DNA of 64,000 nucleotides from JBLMYQ01 sp050260055 (lineage in GTDB: Bacteria > Bacillota > Clostridia > Acetivibrionales > UBA4821). The position numbers were made by a program, and so were the translations under genes. Location of the stretch: contig JBLNBO010000042.1 of the NCBI GenBank assembly GCA_050260055.1, positions 1 to 64,000 on the forward strand. Direction: 5' to 3'. The notes under the pieces are model-generated. The model was given only the letters and a program-made list of their open reading frames with translations. It was not told where the DNA came from and did not search any database. Each line of letters starts with the position of its first letter. Positions within the stretch are counted from its first letter, which is position 1. Shown here in pieces: positions 16,668-25,945 of the stretch.

Positions 16668-18629
16668 TCAATTGTTTAGCACGTCCTCCACATAGCTTCT
16701 CAATACTTCAGCAACTCCCCAGGCTTGGGATACTGCACCTCTTGGTATTAAAGGCTCATTTCCGTCAAATATCTCTGAAACGCTTCCAACACAAGCATCA
16801 CCAAGATGGTCTTTAAAAGCTTCAAGCATCTGCTTCGCTGTTACTCTGCTCTTTTCAGAATAATCTTCAGTTCTGCGGTATGCTCTTATAAAATGCCCAA
16901 TCAACCAGCTCCACACAGTACCTTGGTGATAAGCAGAATCCCTTCTCAGCATATCTCCTATATATATTCCTTTATATTCAGGATCTTCAGGGCTAAGGCT
17001 TCTTAGTCCATAAGCCGTATAAAGATGTTTCCAAACAGTATTCACAACTTTCTTGGCCTTTTCTCCTTCTATAATAGGAAATGAAAGGCTTGCTGCAATA
17101 ATTTGATTAGGCCTAATCTTCCCATCTTTAGAATTATTATCTACTACATCATAAAGGCACTTCTTCTCTTCATTCCAAAATTCTTTTATGAATGAATCCT
17201 TTACAATTTTAGATGCTTCTGTATATAAATTAGTTTTCAAATCCAACTTTTCAGCTAGATGCTCCATTACCTTTAGTGCATTGTACCATAAAGCATTTAT
17301 CTCTACAGCTTTTCCATGTCTAGGAGTAACAACCCAATCGCCAACTTTTGCATCCATCCATGTAAGCTGAACGCCTTTTTCTCCAGCAGTTATCAATCCA
17401 TCCGAATCCATTTTAATTGAAAAACTAGTCCCGCTAACAAACCTCTCAATAATTTCCTTCAATGATGGATATAACTTTTCCTTTACAAATTCATAGTCAT
17501 TTGTATATTGCAAATATTTATATACTGCTTCAAAATACCATAACGGTGCGTCAACAGTATTGTATATTGGTTCTTGTCCCTCATCAGGAAACATATTTGG
17601 AATCAATCCGTTCTTTACGTATTTTGAGAACGTATACAATATATCCTTTGCATCATCAAAGCGTTTTGTTACAAGTGTTAACCCTGGAAGGGCTATCATT
17701 GTATCTCTTCCCCAGTCTGTAAACCAATGATACCCTGCAAGAATAGTCTTAGAATCTGTAGATTTTCTATAAGCAATAAATGAATCAGCAGTTACCACCA
17801 TCTTATTTATAAAATCACTGGTATATCCCGCCTTTTCTATAAGCCCATTTATTCTTTCCTGTTCATAATCTAAAAGTTCAAGACCGTTTACATTATCAAT
17901 TTCATCCAATGAAGCAACAAAAGTAATAATCTTTGTTTCCAGAGGTTTAAGCTTAATATCAAAATAACCAGGAATATAATGGTCTTCAACTGCTTTTAAT
18001 CCTCTTTCTTTTTCTGCCGCATACTCCATATTTGTAAACCAGCCATTATCAATTCCTGTAAATGTGCCTTCAGATGCTTTAATTTTTATAGTTTTATCTA
18101 AGTCGTATGGCCTTATATAAACACTGCATTTTTCAGATTTCTTTGAAAAACGCATAAAACTCTGAGAAGCATCACCATGATAATCTCTGAAGTTAACAAC
18201 AGGGGTTACTTTAAATACCGCTTTATCATTTCCATTAGAAATCTTATATAATATAACAACAGAATTCTTTTTATAAATCATGAATATTTTCTTTTCGATA
18301 GTAACATCATGGATGCTATAAATGAACGTAGGAAATGGATTAATCACAAATCTTTGCAGATAGTGATAACCTGTACCAGTATACCCCGGAGTTTGATTAG
18401 CGAAGATATCATATTTTTTACCGTATATTTCGAATGATTCATCGAGTTTGGAAAGAATAAGGTGTCTATTTACGGGAGGATGAAGTGCTGCAGTTAATAA
18501 TCCATGGTATCTTCTTGAGTTGGCTCCGATTATTGTGGAAGAAGCAAATCCTCCAATTCCATTTGCTACTATCCATTCTCTCTGTATTCCCTGTTCAAAG
18601 GTTCTCCAATATGCCTTCCCAAATTCCAT
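16668..18629 (-). CDS. Glycogen-debranching-type amylo-alpha-1,6-glucosidase
   Basis: A 653-residue protein of the bacterial and archaeal glycogen-debranching family. The N-terminal GDE_N domain (1-230) begins EWIVANGIGGFASSTIIG. The C-terminal GH133/GDE_C (alpha/alpha)6 domain has WFTDWGRDTMIALPGL, VDAPLWYFEAVYKY, ITWMDA-like LTWMDAKVGDWVVTPRHGK and a late AVSQAWGVAEVLR. It is cytoplasmic by lack of a signal peptide. It interrupts the usual yvcK-whiA adjacency. Substrate (glycogen or limit dextrin) is inferred from the family. Confidence 0.9.
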   Translation of the reverse strand: MEFGKAYWRTFEQGIQREWIVANGIGGFASSTIIGANSRRYHGLLTAALHPPVNRHLILSKLDESFEIYGKKYDIFANQTPGYTGTGYHYLQRFVINPFPTFIYSIHDVTIEKKIFMIYKKNSVVILYKISNGNDKAVFKVTPVVNFRDYHGDASQSFMRFSKKSEKCSVYIRPYDLDKTIKIKASEGTFTGIDNGWFTNMEYAAEKERGLKAVEDHYIPGYFDIKLKPLETKIITFVASLDEIDNVNGLELLDYEQERINGLIEKAGYTSDFINKMVVTADSFIAYRKSTDSKTILAGYHWFTDWGRDTMIALPGLTLVTKRFDDAKDILYTFSKYVKNGLIPNMFPDEGQEPIYNTVDAPLWYFEAVYKYLQYTNDYEFVKEKLYPSLKEIIERFVSGTSFSIKMDSDGLITAGEKGVQLTWMDAKVGDWVVTPRHGKAVEINALWYNALKVMEHLAEKLDLKTNLYTEASKIVKDSFIKEFWNEEKKCLYDVVDNNSKDGKIRPNQIIAASLSFPIIEGEKAKKVVNTVWKHLYTAYGLRSLSPEDPEYKGIYIGDMLRRDSAYHQGTVWSWLIGHFIRAYRRTEDYSEKSRVTAKQMLEAFKDHLGDACVGSVSEIFDGNEPLIPRGAVSQAWGVAEVLRSYVEDVLNN

Positions 18630-18697
18630 CGTGTTTTCTCCTATCTTTTCTTATCCTTAAACATTGGTTTCTACATATAATCCTTTTCAATACCATT

Positions 18698-20080
18698 TTA
18701 ACTAATGAAATCCTTTTCGTTCCTCCCTTTAAGAAAGGAAGAAGGTTTGGGGGCCGATACAATTTTATTGATTTTTCCCTTATTGTATAAATATTCTATC
18801 ATTTTCTTTTTATCTTTAAGTATAATTTCCTCGTTAATCAGTTTAATTATTGCTAACGAAAGCTTCTTTGCATGATGTCTTACAAAACCTCTTTCAACAT
18901 CTATGATATCTGCTTTGATAATTTTTATCCCCATTTTTGAAATATTTGCTTCATCAATGATAACCCTGCTGGCGCCATCCTTACTATATTTTTGTTTTAA
19001 TGATTCTTTTATTGCTCCTTTATTTGCTATGCAGTAATCAACTTTTTGGAGTTTGGAATTGTTAATAATAGCCTTTAAGTGTCCAGAAGCTGTATATTTA
19101 TCGGTTTCTCCTCTTTGTGTCATTATATTGCAAACATAAATCTTTAAAGCCTTACTTTCATTAATAGCCTCACAAATTCCATCTACCAATAAATTAGGGA
19201 TTATACTTGTATATAGGCTTCCAGGCCCTAATACAACAGCATCCGCTTCTTTAATCCTCTGAATAACTTCTGGAAGTGCCGGTGGATTTGTTGGTTCAAG
19301 AAATATATGCTTTATTGCTGCATTTCGGTCTTTGCACTCACTTACAATATTTGTTTCTCCAAGAATAACACTTTTGTCCTCAAGTTCAGCACACAATCTT
19401 ATATCTGAAAGTGTTACCGGTAAAACATCTCCGGTAACTGCTAAAACATGGCTCATTTTCTTAACTGCTTCCTCGAAACTCCCTGATACGCCTGACATTG
19501 CAGCTAAAAATAAATTCCCGAAGTTTTGTCCTTTCAGCATACCTTCAGTAAATCTATATTGAAGAAGTTTTTCAAGTATAGGCTCAGTTCTTGCTAATGC
19601 AAGAATGCAATTTCTGATATCTCCGGGCGGCAGAATTCCAAGGTCTTCCCTTAATACACCGGAGCCGCCTCCATCATCAGATACTGTAACAACTGCTGTA
19701 AGATTTGAGGTAAAATCCTTTAAACCTCTTAACATAGTTGATAGACCAGTACCCCCGCCTATAACGACAATCTTAGGCCCTGATTCAAGATAACGTTTCT
19801 CCAATAGCATTGTACCGATTGTTTTTGAATTTACCTGTCCATGATAACCTGCTTCATTAACAACTCTAATGATTGTTCTTCCAATAAAAATTATAGATAG
19901 GATTAGTATGCATAGGCCTGATGCTATAGCTGCAACAGCAACAAGAACATAAGAATCGTAAGGTATGTTAGAGGTCATAAAAAGAGCAATTCCATAGCTT
20001 TGCATAAGTATTCCTATTATTCCGAGAAATACCCAGCGTTTTATATTCAATCCAGGTCTTAGCCAGTCAATAAACCTCAT
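18698..20080 (-). CDS. yvcK: YvcK family, gluconeogenesis/morphology factor
   Basis: YvcK binds UDP-sugars and supports growth on gluconeogenic carbon and cell-shape maintenance. The 460-residue product has two N-terminal membrane segments (about 17-35 and 43-67), then the CofD-like nucleotide-binding domain: VVIGGGTGLSTMLRGLK, TVSDDGGGSG and PPGDIRNC. Starts are TTG at 20086 or ATG at 20080; GAGGGG is 5 bases from the former and 11 from the latter. The last 12 codons run into a T/C-rich interspersed repeat (18718-18757), so the C-terminal tail (SAPKPSSFLKGRNEKD) is probably repeat-derived. Confidence 0.93.
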   Translation of the reverse strand: MRFIDWLRPGLNIKRWVFLGIIGILMQSYGIALFMTSNIPYDSYVLVAVAAIASGLCILILSIIFIGRTIIRVVNEAGYHGQVNSKTIGTMLLEKRYLESGPKIVVIGGGTGLSTMLRGLKDFTSNLTAVVTVSDDGGGSGVLREDLGILPPGDIRNCILALARTEPILEKLLQYRFTEGMLKGQNFGNLFLAAMSGVSGSFEEAVKKMSHVLAVTGDVLPVTLSDIRLCAELEDKSVILGETNIVSECKDRNAAIKHIFLEPTNPPALPEVIQRIKEADAVVLGPGSLYTSIIPNLLVDGICEAINESKALKIYVCNIMTQRGETDKYTASGHLKAIINNSKLQKVDYCIANKGAIKESLKQKYSKDGASRVIIDEANISKMGIKIIKADIIDVERGFVRHHAKKLSLAIIKLINEEIILKDKKKMIEYLYNKGKINKIVSAPKPSSFLKGRNEKDFIS

Positions 20081-20099
20081 CTGCAATCAATCCCCTCAT

Positions 20100-20963
20100 T
20101 TAGCAGCTGTCCTTGCCTATATCCCTGTGTTCGACAATAATGCGGTGGCCTTTGGATTCAAGCATGCCCGCAAGTTCTTCAGCAATAGTAATTGACCTAT
20201 GCTTTCCTCCAGTACAACCAATTGAAATTACCAGCTGTGATTTGCCTTCTTTGATGTAATTAGGAATCAAAAATTCTAACATATCATTAGTCTTTTTAAC
20301 AAATTCTTTGGTTTCATCAAATTGTAAAACATATTCTTTTACAAGCTTATCTTTTCCTGTTTGTTTTTTAAGGTTTTCAATATAGAAAGGGTTAGGTATA
20401 AATCTAACATCAAACACTAAATCCGATTCTATAGGTATTCCATACTTAAATCCAAAAGAAATTACAGAAATAATTACTCCTTCAAAACTTTTCCCTTCAA
20501 GGAATATACTATTAATCTGTTCTTTTAATTGCCGCGTTGAAAGATTGGATGTATCTATAATATAATTTGCTCTCTTCTTAAGACCCTCAAGAAGCGCTTT
20601 TTCTTTTTCGATTCCAGTAATAATCCTGCCTTCCGGTGAGAGTGGATGCGAACGTCTAGTCTCCTTAAATCTTTTTATAAGAACCTGGTCTGATGCTTCT
20701 AAAAAGAGAATTTCATATGAAAAGCCCTGCTCTTTCATTGAGGATAGGTATTCGAAAAGTTCATCAAATAGCTTTCCGCCTCTAATGTCTATTACTATTG
20801 CAACCTTTTCGATGTTACTGTTAGTTTGACTGCAAAGCTCAGTAAATTTTGGCAGTAAGGCCGGCGGCAAATTATCAACACAAAAAAATCCATGATCCTC
20901 AAGGAATTTTATTGCCTGACTTTTTCCTGCCCCTGATAAACCTGTTACTATTACAAACCTCAC
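20100..20963 (-). CDS. rapZ: RapZ/YvcJ family nucleotide-binding protein
   Basis: A 287-residue P-loop protein of the RapZ family. In Escherichia coli RapZ is an RNase adaptor that controls glucosamine-6-phosphate synthase; in Bacillus YvcJ affects competence. Walker A is GLSGAGKS, followed by FFCVDNLPPALLPK, DIRGG and the C-terminal SIGCTGGKHRSI and EHRDI. It is in the standard order murB-rapZ-yvcK. Confidence 0.94.
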   Translation of the reverse strand: MRFVIVTGLSGAGKSQAIKFLEDHGFFCVDNLPPALLPKFTELCSQTNSNIEKVAIVIDIRGGKLFDELFEYLSSMKEQGFSYEILFLEASDQVLIKRFKETRRSHPLSPEGRIITGIEKEKALLEGLKKRANYIIDTSNLSTRQLKEQINSIFLEGKSFEGVIISVISFGFKYGIPIESDLVFDVRFIPNPFYIENLKKQTGKDKLVKEYVLQFDETKEFVKKTNDMLEFLIPNYIKEGKSQLVISIGCTGGKHRSITIAEELAGMLESKGHRIIVEHRDIGKDSC

Positions 20964-20990
20964 TTTTTTTATCCTTTCATTCTTTAGTAT

Positions 20991-21908
20991 TTAGTCTTCT
21001 CCAATTATTTTTACTTCTGTTTCAAGTTCAACCCCAAACTTTATTTTAACAATTTCTTTTGCATATTCAATCAAATGGATAATATCCGACGCTCTAGCCT
21101 TACCTCTATTAATTATAAATCCAGTATGTTTATCTGAAATTTGCGCACCACCATGGATTATTCCCTTTAAGCCAGCATCTTCAATTAATTTTCCGGCGAA
21201 ATAACCTTCTGGCCTTTTAAATACACTACCTGCGCTGGGATATGCAAGCGGCTGTTTCTCATTTCTTTGGAGCATAAGGTTAGTCATTTTCTCTTTTATT
21301 TCAGCCATATCACTCATTACAAGCTTCAAGGCCGCTTTTATCACTATTACTTTTTTATCACTGTAAAAACTTTTTCTATAGCCAAACTTTTGCGCATTAC
21401 CATCAAGTTCATGAATAGTACCATCCATATCAATATATTCAGATTTTACTACTAAATCACCAATTTGTTCTCCATATGCGCCAGCGTTCATTACAACCGC
21501 TCCACCCAGTGTGCCAGGAATCCCGCTGGCAAACTCCAATCCTGAAAGGCTGTTTTTCATAGCAACATTTGATAATTTTGATAAAAGTACTCCTGTATCG
21601 GCTTCTATTATATCATTTTTAACTGAAATATTATTAAAGTTATCTAAAATGTTTATTACAATACCTCTTATACCGCCATCTTTTACAACAAGGTTAGAGC
21701 CATTGCCAATAATAAACATTGGAATGCCTTCTTGCTTAACAAATGCTATAAGGCTTTTAAGTTCGTCAATATTTGCGGGAGCAGCAAATATGTCTGCCGG
21801 TCCCCCCACACGGAAGGATGTATGCTTGTTCATAGGCTCATTAATATGTATGTTTTTAATCCCGATATCATCTCTGATTTTTTTAAAATATATTTCTTTA
21901 TTTTCCAC
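20991..21908 (-). CDS. murB: UDP-N-acetylenolpyruvoylglucosamine reductase
   Basis: MurB reduces the enolpyruvyl group to make UDP-N-acetylmuramic acid for peptidoglycan. The 305-residue flavoprotein shows NKHTSFRVGGPAD, the FAD-binding GNGSNLVV, GIPGTLGGAVVMNAGAYG, YRKSFY and the catalytic Ser in AGSVFKRP. Its length and the single Tyr-loop layout fit type II MurB. Confidence 0.96.
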   Translation of the reverse strand: MENKEIYFKKIRDDIGIKNIHINEPMNKHTSFRVGGPADIFAAPANIDELKSLIAFVKQEGIPMFIIGNGSNLVVKDGGIRGIVINILDNFNNISVKNDIIEADTGVLLSKLSNVAMKNSLSGLEFASGIPGTLGGAVVMNAGAYGEQIGDLVVKSEYIDMDGTIHELDGNAQKFGYRKSFYSDKKVIVIKAALKLVMSDMAEIKEKMTNLMLQRNEKQPLAYPSAGSVFKRPEGYFAGKLIEDAGLKGIIHGGAQISDKHTGFIINRGKARASDIIHLIEYAKEIVKIKFGVELETEVKIIGED

Positions 21909-21940
21909 GCAAATTCACCTCGTTGAAATTTTCTTACAAC

Positions 21941-22888
21941 TTATTTTCCTAGCATTGCTGCACCTATTAAACCTGCATCCACACCTAATTCTGCAACTTT
22001 AATAACCGTCTTTGGCTCACTCTTTGTATAAATCTTTTCGTAGACTCTACTTCTAATCATATCTAATAAATAATCGCCCTGTCTGCTAATTCCTCCTCCA
22101 ATTACAAACACCTCTGGCATAAGAACATTTATTATATTTGCAACACCTTCAGATAAGTATTTAGCATATTTATCAATAACTTCCTTTGCAATCTTATCTC
22201 CTTGTTTTGATGCCTCAAATATAATCCTTCCATCTATTCTGGATAAATCTCCGTTTGCCATTTTGAGAATAAGAGAATCCTTATTCTCATTACTTTGCAA
22301 GAGTTTTTTAGCTTCCCTGATAAGTGCTGGGGCTGATGAATATGCCTCCCAGCATCCTGACCTTCCGCATGGGCATTTTTCCCCATCTGTTACAATAACA
22401 ATGTGTCCTGCTTCAGCTCCGGCATAATTGAATCCGCTGTAAACTTTTTTATTTATTACAATTCCAACACCTATTCCGGTTCCAAGAGTAATTGTCACTG
22501 AATGGTCTACATCCTTTGCCGCTCCAGCAACAGCTTCTGCTAAAGCTGCACAGTTTGCATCGTTTTCAACATTAACTTCGATATTATAATACTTCTGGAA
22601 CTCTTCCCGTATTGGAGCATCATCAAGCTTAATACTACTGTTGCATGTTACTGTGCCCATCGTATTATTTGGAGTTCCAGGAATACCAATACCAACAGAT
22701 TTAATCTGAGAAATTGCCATTCCTTCTTCATCTAGAATTTTTTTGCACAAATCTGCCATATTCTTTACATATTCTTTATAAGTCTTGTTAATCAGGTTAG
22801 AACATGATACCTTTTTTAAAAGCTTTCCTTCTTCATTTACAAGCCCTGCCGCAATATGTGTTCCGCCGAGGTCAATTCCCAGATACAT
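21941..22888 (-). CDS. ROK-family glucokinase
   Basis: A 315-residue sugar kinase of the ROK family, probably glucokinase. It has the phosphate-binding GIDLGGTHIAAG, the catalytic Asp in VENDANCAALAEA, GTGIGVGIV and the ROK zinc motif (GHIV, then CPCGRSGCWE). Its position beside a debranching enzyme 3 kb away would suit phosphorylation of released glucose (inference). Confidence 0.9.
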   Translation of the reverse strand: MYLGIDLGGTHIAAGLVNEEGKLLKKVSCSNLINKTYKEYVKNMADLCKKILDEEGMAISQIKSVGIGIPGTPNNTMGTVTCNSSIKLDDAPIREEFQKYYNIEVNVENDANCAALAEAVAGAAKDVDHSVTITLGTGIGVGIVINKKVYSGFNYAGAEAGHIVIVTDGEKCPCGRSGCWEAYSSAPALIREAKKLLQSNENKDSLILKMANGDLSRIDGRIIFEASKQGDKIAKEVIDKYAKYLSEGVANIINVLMPEVFVIGGGISRQGDYLLDMIRSRVYEKIYTKSEPKTVIKVAELGVDAGLIGAAMLGK

Positions 22889-22912
22889 ACAAAATCTCCT
22901 CTCACTTCTGCA

Positions 22913-23617
22913 TTAATTTATTTTTAAATGATTCAGAATCTTTTCTTTAGAAGTATTAATAATTATTTCTTCTGGTATATCACAATCAATAATTATTTTC
23001 TTGATTATATCAAAGCTTCCTACCTCGAAACTGCTATGCGCATCACTTCCGCAGCAAATTTTTGTACCGTATTTTTTGGCTGCAAGCGCAATATTTTTCG
23101 TATATTTTTCAGAACCTTTTCTAACATAAAAAGATTTATTATTCATTTCCAAAAGTTTTCCGTATTGCTTTGCAGCGGCAACAACTTCATCTAAATCAAA
23201 TTCGAATATAGGATTGTCAGGATGCCCAATGACGTCTATATTTGGGTTTTCCAGCGCCTTGATTAAGGCGTTCGTGTTCTGCTTTATTGTTCCAGGCTCA
23301 ATACAAATATCATGCAAAGAAGCAATTACTATATCCAATAATTCCAAAGTTTTTTCGGGCATATCTGTATTGCCTTCAAAATCTATAATATTTGCTTCTA
23401 TTCCTTTTAGAACTCTTACTCCATCAATAATTGATGGAAAAGACGCCATGTTTCTGAAATAATAACTATCCGGACTCCCATTCATAGAAATCCCATGATC
23501 TGTAATGGCAATTACTTCGAGCTCTTTTTTTTGTGCTGCTGCAATAAGTTCCTGAATTGTACTATATGCATGGCCACTAGCAATAGTATGGCAATGCAAA
23601 TCCGCTATTAAGTTCAA
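22913..23617 (-). CDS. PHP-domain phosphoesterase (YcdX-like)
   Basis: A 234-residue metal-dependent phosphoesterase with the PHP motifs DLHCHT, AITDHG, the metal ligand His in IASLHD, GHPDN and GSDAHSS. It resembles YcdX-like phosphatases more than DNA-polymerase PHP domains. The start is a TTG at 23617 with GAGGTG 6 bases upstream; the longer frame to 23659 would overlap dut. Substrate unknown. Confidence 0.85.
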   Translation of the reverse strand: MNLIADLHCHTIASGHAYSTIQELIAAAQKKELEVIAITDHGISMNGSPDSYYFRNMASFPSIIDGVRVLKGIEANIIDFEGNTDMPEKTLELLDIVIASLHDICIEPGTIKQNTNALIKALENPNIDVIGHPDNPIFEFDLDEVVAAAKQYGKLLEMNNKSFYVRKGSEKYTKNIALAAKKYGTKICCGSDAHSSFEVGSFDIIKKIIIDCDIPEEIIINTSKEKILNHLKIN

Positions 23618-23627
23618 AGCATTCACC

Positions 23628-24086
23628 TCAAATATTAATTCCGGTACTGCCAAAGCCACCGGTTCTTGTAGTGGTATCTAAATCCTCAACCATTTCCCAG
23701 CAAATATTAACAACAGGCATAACAACAAACTGTGCAATCCTATCTCCGGGATTGATAGTCTGTTCCTCTAAGCCGATATTTACCAGGGCAACTTTAAGTT
23801 CATTTATATAATCAGAATCAATAAGGCCTACTCCATTGCTAAGGGCAATTCCTTTTTTAGAAGCTAAGCCCGACCGTGCAAAAACAAAACCTGCAAGATT
23901 TTTATCATTAATGTGAATTGCAATTCCTGTATCCACAAGTCTTCTATCTCCAGGCTTTAAAATTATTGGTTCTTCAACACATGCGCATAAATCAAGTCCT
24001 GCCGAGCCCTCTGTAGCATATTTGGGCAGTCCCCATTCAAGTATCTTTTTGTTTAGTACTTTAACCTTAATATCTTTTGAATTCAT
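23628..24086 (-). CDS. dut: Deoxyuridine 5'-triphosphate nucleotidohydrolase
   Basis: dUTPase hydrolyses dUTP to dUMP and keeps uracil out of DNA. The five trimeric dUTPase motifs are visible: AGLDLCA, FARSGLA, GLIDSDY, PGDRIAQ and RTGGFGSTG. Motif 3 ends in INEL where most bacterial enzymes have RGE, a small departure. The product has 152 residues, the usual size. Confidence 0.94.
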   Translation of the reverse strand: MNSKDIKVKVLNKKILEWGLPKYATEGSAGLDLCACVEEPIILKPGDRRLVDTGIAIHINDKNLAGFVFARSGLASKKGIALSNGVGLIDSDYINELKVALVNIGLEEQTINPGDRIAQFVVMPVVNICWEMVEDLDTTTRTGGFGSTGINI

Positions 24087-24116
24087 GACCCCACTCTAAC
24101 CCTTCTTCAATTATAT

Positions 24117-24728
24117 CTAAATAGTATTAAATACTTTTTCTAAATCCATTATAAATTTTGTATATTTATATTCATCATCCGGAGTGCTAAATTCTTTAAT
24201 AGAAATACCGCATTCATATCTGTCATCAGATGTATCTTTTAATCTTACAACTTCTCCAGTCATAGTACAGACTCTTGATGGATATGACAATAACAGTTTA
24301 ACATCCAGCAGTTCATTCTTCTTATATAGTTTCTTTGTCTCCAGAAGCAATCCGCGCCTGCTTATATTTATAATTGATGCAGGCTGTTTTTGTTCAGTAA
24401 ATGCCATTATCCTCATATTTATTCTCTTAGCTGCTCTTGCATTATAAAACCGCTCGATGTCTGTTTCCGGCTTGATTATAAGTGTTAAGCCTTCACTTCT
24501 GATATCAATTCCGGTAATTCTTGCTTTAAAATAATATTCTAAATCACCTTCAGGAACCCTGCAGGCAATTACATCATCTATAAGTAATCCAGTTTTCTCA
24601 AAATCTCTTGATATTATTAGAAATATCTCCTCGTCTTCAATCTTGGAGACCACGCTGTAAACATACTGATGAACCGGGGAATAATCAATAAACAGGTATT
24701 TGTTCAAGAATTGGCAGAAATCGAACAT
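24117..24728 (-). CDS. PilZ-domain protein, YcgR/YpfB-like
   Basis: A 203-residue two-domain protein. The N-terminal YcgR-N-like domain covers about residues 1-95. The C-terminal PilZ domain starts at RAAKRINMR and has the c-di-GMP-binding pattern RxxxR followed by NISRRG. By family it binds cyclic di-GMP and often brakes flagellar motors. I start at 24728 (MFDFCQFLN), 9 bases after GAAAGGG; the frame's TTG at 24785 is not supported. Confidence 0.85.
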   Translation of the reverse strand: MFDFCQFLNKYLFIDYSPVHQYVYSVVSKIEDEEIFLIISRDFEKTGLLIDDVIACRVPEGDLEYYFKARITGIDIRSEGLTLIIKPETDIERFYNARAAKRINMRIMAFTEQKQPASIINISRRGLLLETKKLYKKNELLDVKLLLSYPSRVCTMTGEVVRLKDTSDDRYECGISIKEFSTPDDEYKYTKFIMDLEKVFNTI

Positions 24729-24836
24729 AATTTGTATCCCTTTCTTGTCAGCAAATAAAATTTTAAGTGACAAATTTTTTCCCAACCATAACTATTATAT
24801 TTATATAATTCTGCCAATTCAAGCCAAATAATAAAT

Positions 24837-25799
24837 TTATTCTTCTTTCTTTTTTTCCATATCCTTTAAGTTATCAATAACTAGTTTTCCCTTCAACCTT
24901 ATTAAAGGATAATCATTTATTTTAACTACTTTTTCTAAATCCATAATGGCAAAATCAACTTTATTGACTTTTTCTTGCTGTTCTTTCTCAATTGTTGCCC
25001 TTAGAGTTTGAAACAAATTTTTAGCAAGGTTCATGTTTTCAAAAACCTTATCCCATTTCTTTACAGCAGAATACAATATTACATTTCTTATATAGTATTT
25101 TAGTTTTAGAACATCTACCGGGTAATCCAGCTTGTAATATACCCAAAAATTAATAAGTGAAAAATTTAAGTTATTTGCAATTATTGTGGCTTCCTCTTTC
25201 TTCTTTAGAAGAATCAAATTAGTAAATTTGTTTAAAGTACTTTCAAAACTGTCTATGTTATTTTTTGATACGCCATCCTTTGCCGCCTGAGATACATAAT
25301 CGTTCCATTCAATATGAATTTTTTGTACGTCTTTTACAGCTTGCTCCCAATTAACAGGCTGTTCTTGTTGGAGTAAGCTTTTTTTCTCAGACTTGTTCTG
25401 CCCAGCCGACTGTTGGCTACTGCCCTGTCCTTGTGAAGAACCGGATTTGCCGCCTTGTTGTGATTGTCCTCCCTGCCCAGAACTGCCTGTCTGCCCTCCT
25501 TGTTGTCCTCCTTGCTGTCCCCCTTGCTGTCCCCCTTGCTGTCCTCCCGATTGTGATTGCGATTCTTGTTCCTTTTTCTGTTGTTCTTTTAAATCAATCA
25601 CAGGAATCCCGGTAAGCATTGCAATCATAGCCTCAATATCATCTTGAATTTTCTTAAGCTTCTCGGGATCTTTCTTTTTTTCCCCCGAGCTGGATTTCTG
25701 AGACTGCTGTTGACCCTGTCCCTGCTGTTTGTCTGGACATCCGGTTAAGATAAGCGGTATTAGGGCTAGTATGGTTAGAACAATAAACTTATTTTTCAT
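24837..25799 (-). CDS. Lipoprotein with Gln-Gly repeat region
   Basis: A 320-residue exported lipoprotein with a lipobox (LILTGC, Cys at about 20). Residues 25-60 are Gln/Lys/Ser-rich. Residues 82-135 hold at least four GGQQ units, then Gly-Ser-Gln mixed sequence. The C-terminal 180 residues are helical with no domain that I recognise (NWEQAVKDVQKIHIEWNDY). The repeat would be a flexible spacer through the cell wall (inference). It lies downstream of the DUF3048 gene but across a strong terminator. Confidence 0.8.
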   Translation of the reverse strand: MKNKFIVLTILALIPLILTGCPDKQQGQGQQQSQKSSSGEKKKDPEKLKKIQDDIEAMIAMLTGIPVIDLKEQQKKEQESQSQSGGQQGGQQGGQQGGQQGGQTGSSGQGGQSQQGGKSGSSQGQGSSQQSAGQNKSEKKSLLQQEQPVNWEQAVKDVQKIHIEWNDYVSQAAKDGVSKNNIDSFESTLNKFTNLILLKKKEEATIIANNLNFSLINFWVYYKLDYPVDVLKLKYYIRNVILYSAVKKWDKVFENMNLAKNLFQTLRATIEKEQQEKVNKVDFAIMDLEKVVKINDYPLIRLKGKLVIDNLKDMEKKKEE

Positions 25800-25854
25800 T
25801 TAAATCATACCTCTTTGTTAATATGTTTTTATTATTATTTCCAATAAATAACGG

Positions 25855-25910
25855 CATAATTCAAATAAAAAAATCCGAAAACAAATTCGGATTTTTTTAT
25901 TTGAATTATG
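25855..25910. terminator. Strong symmetric terminator after the DUF3048 gene
   Basis: A perfect 25-bp stem (25855-25879 and 25886-25910) with a 6-base loop, core ATCCGAA/TTCGGAT, and A-tract and T-tract arms. It serves the leftward gene that ends at 25946. Confidence 0.9.
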
Positions 25911-25945
25911 CATGCTGCTCTTTAAAAATATAGTTAAAATTAATA

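Noticed and set aside
25393..25647. Plus-strand frame rich in Cys-Pro pairs, opposite the Gln-Gly lipoprotein
   Set aside because: It is the antisense reading of the GGQQ repeat. It has no ribosome-binding site, and the sense frame has a signal peptide and lipobox.
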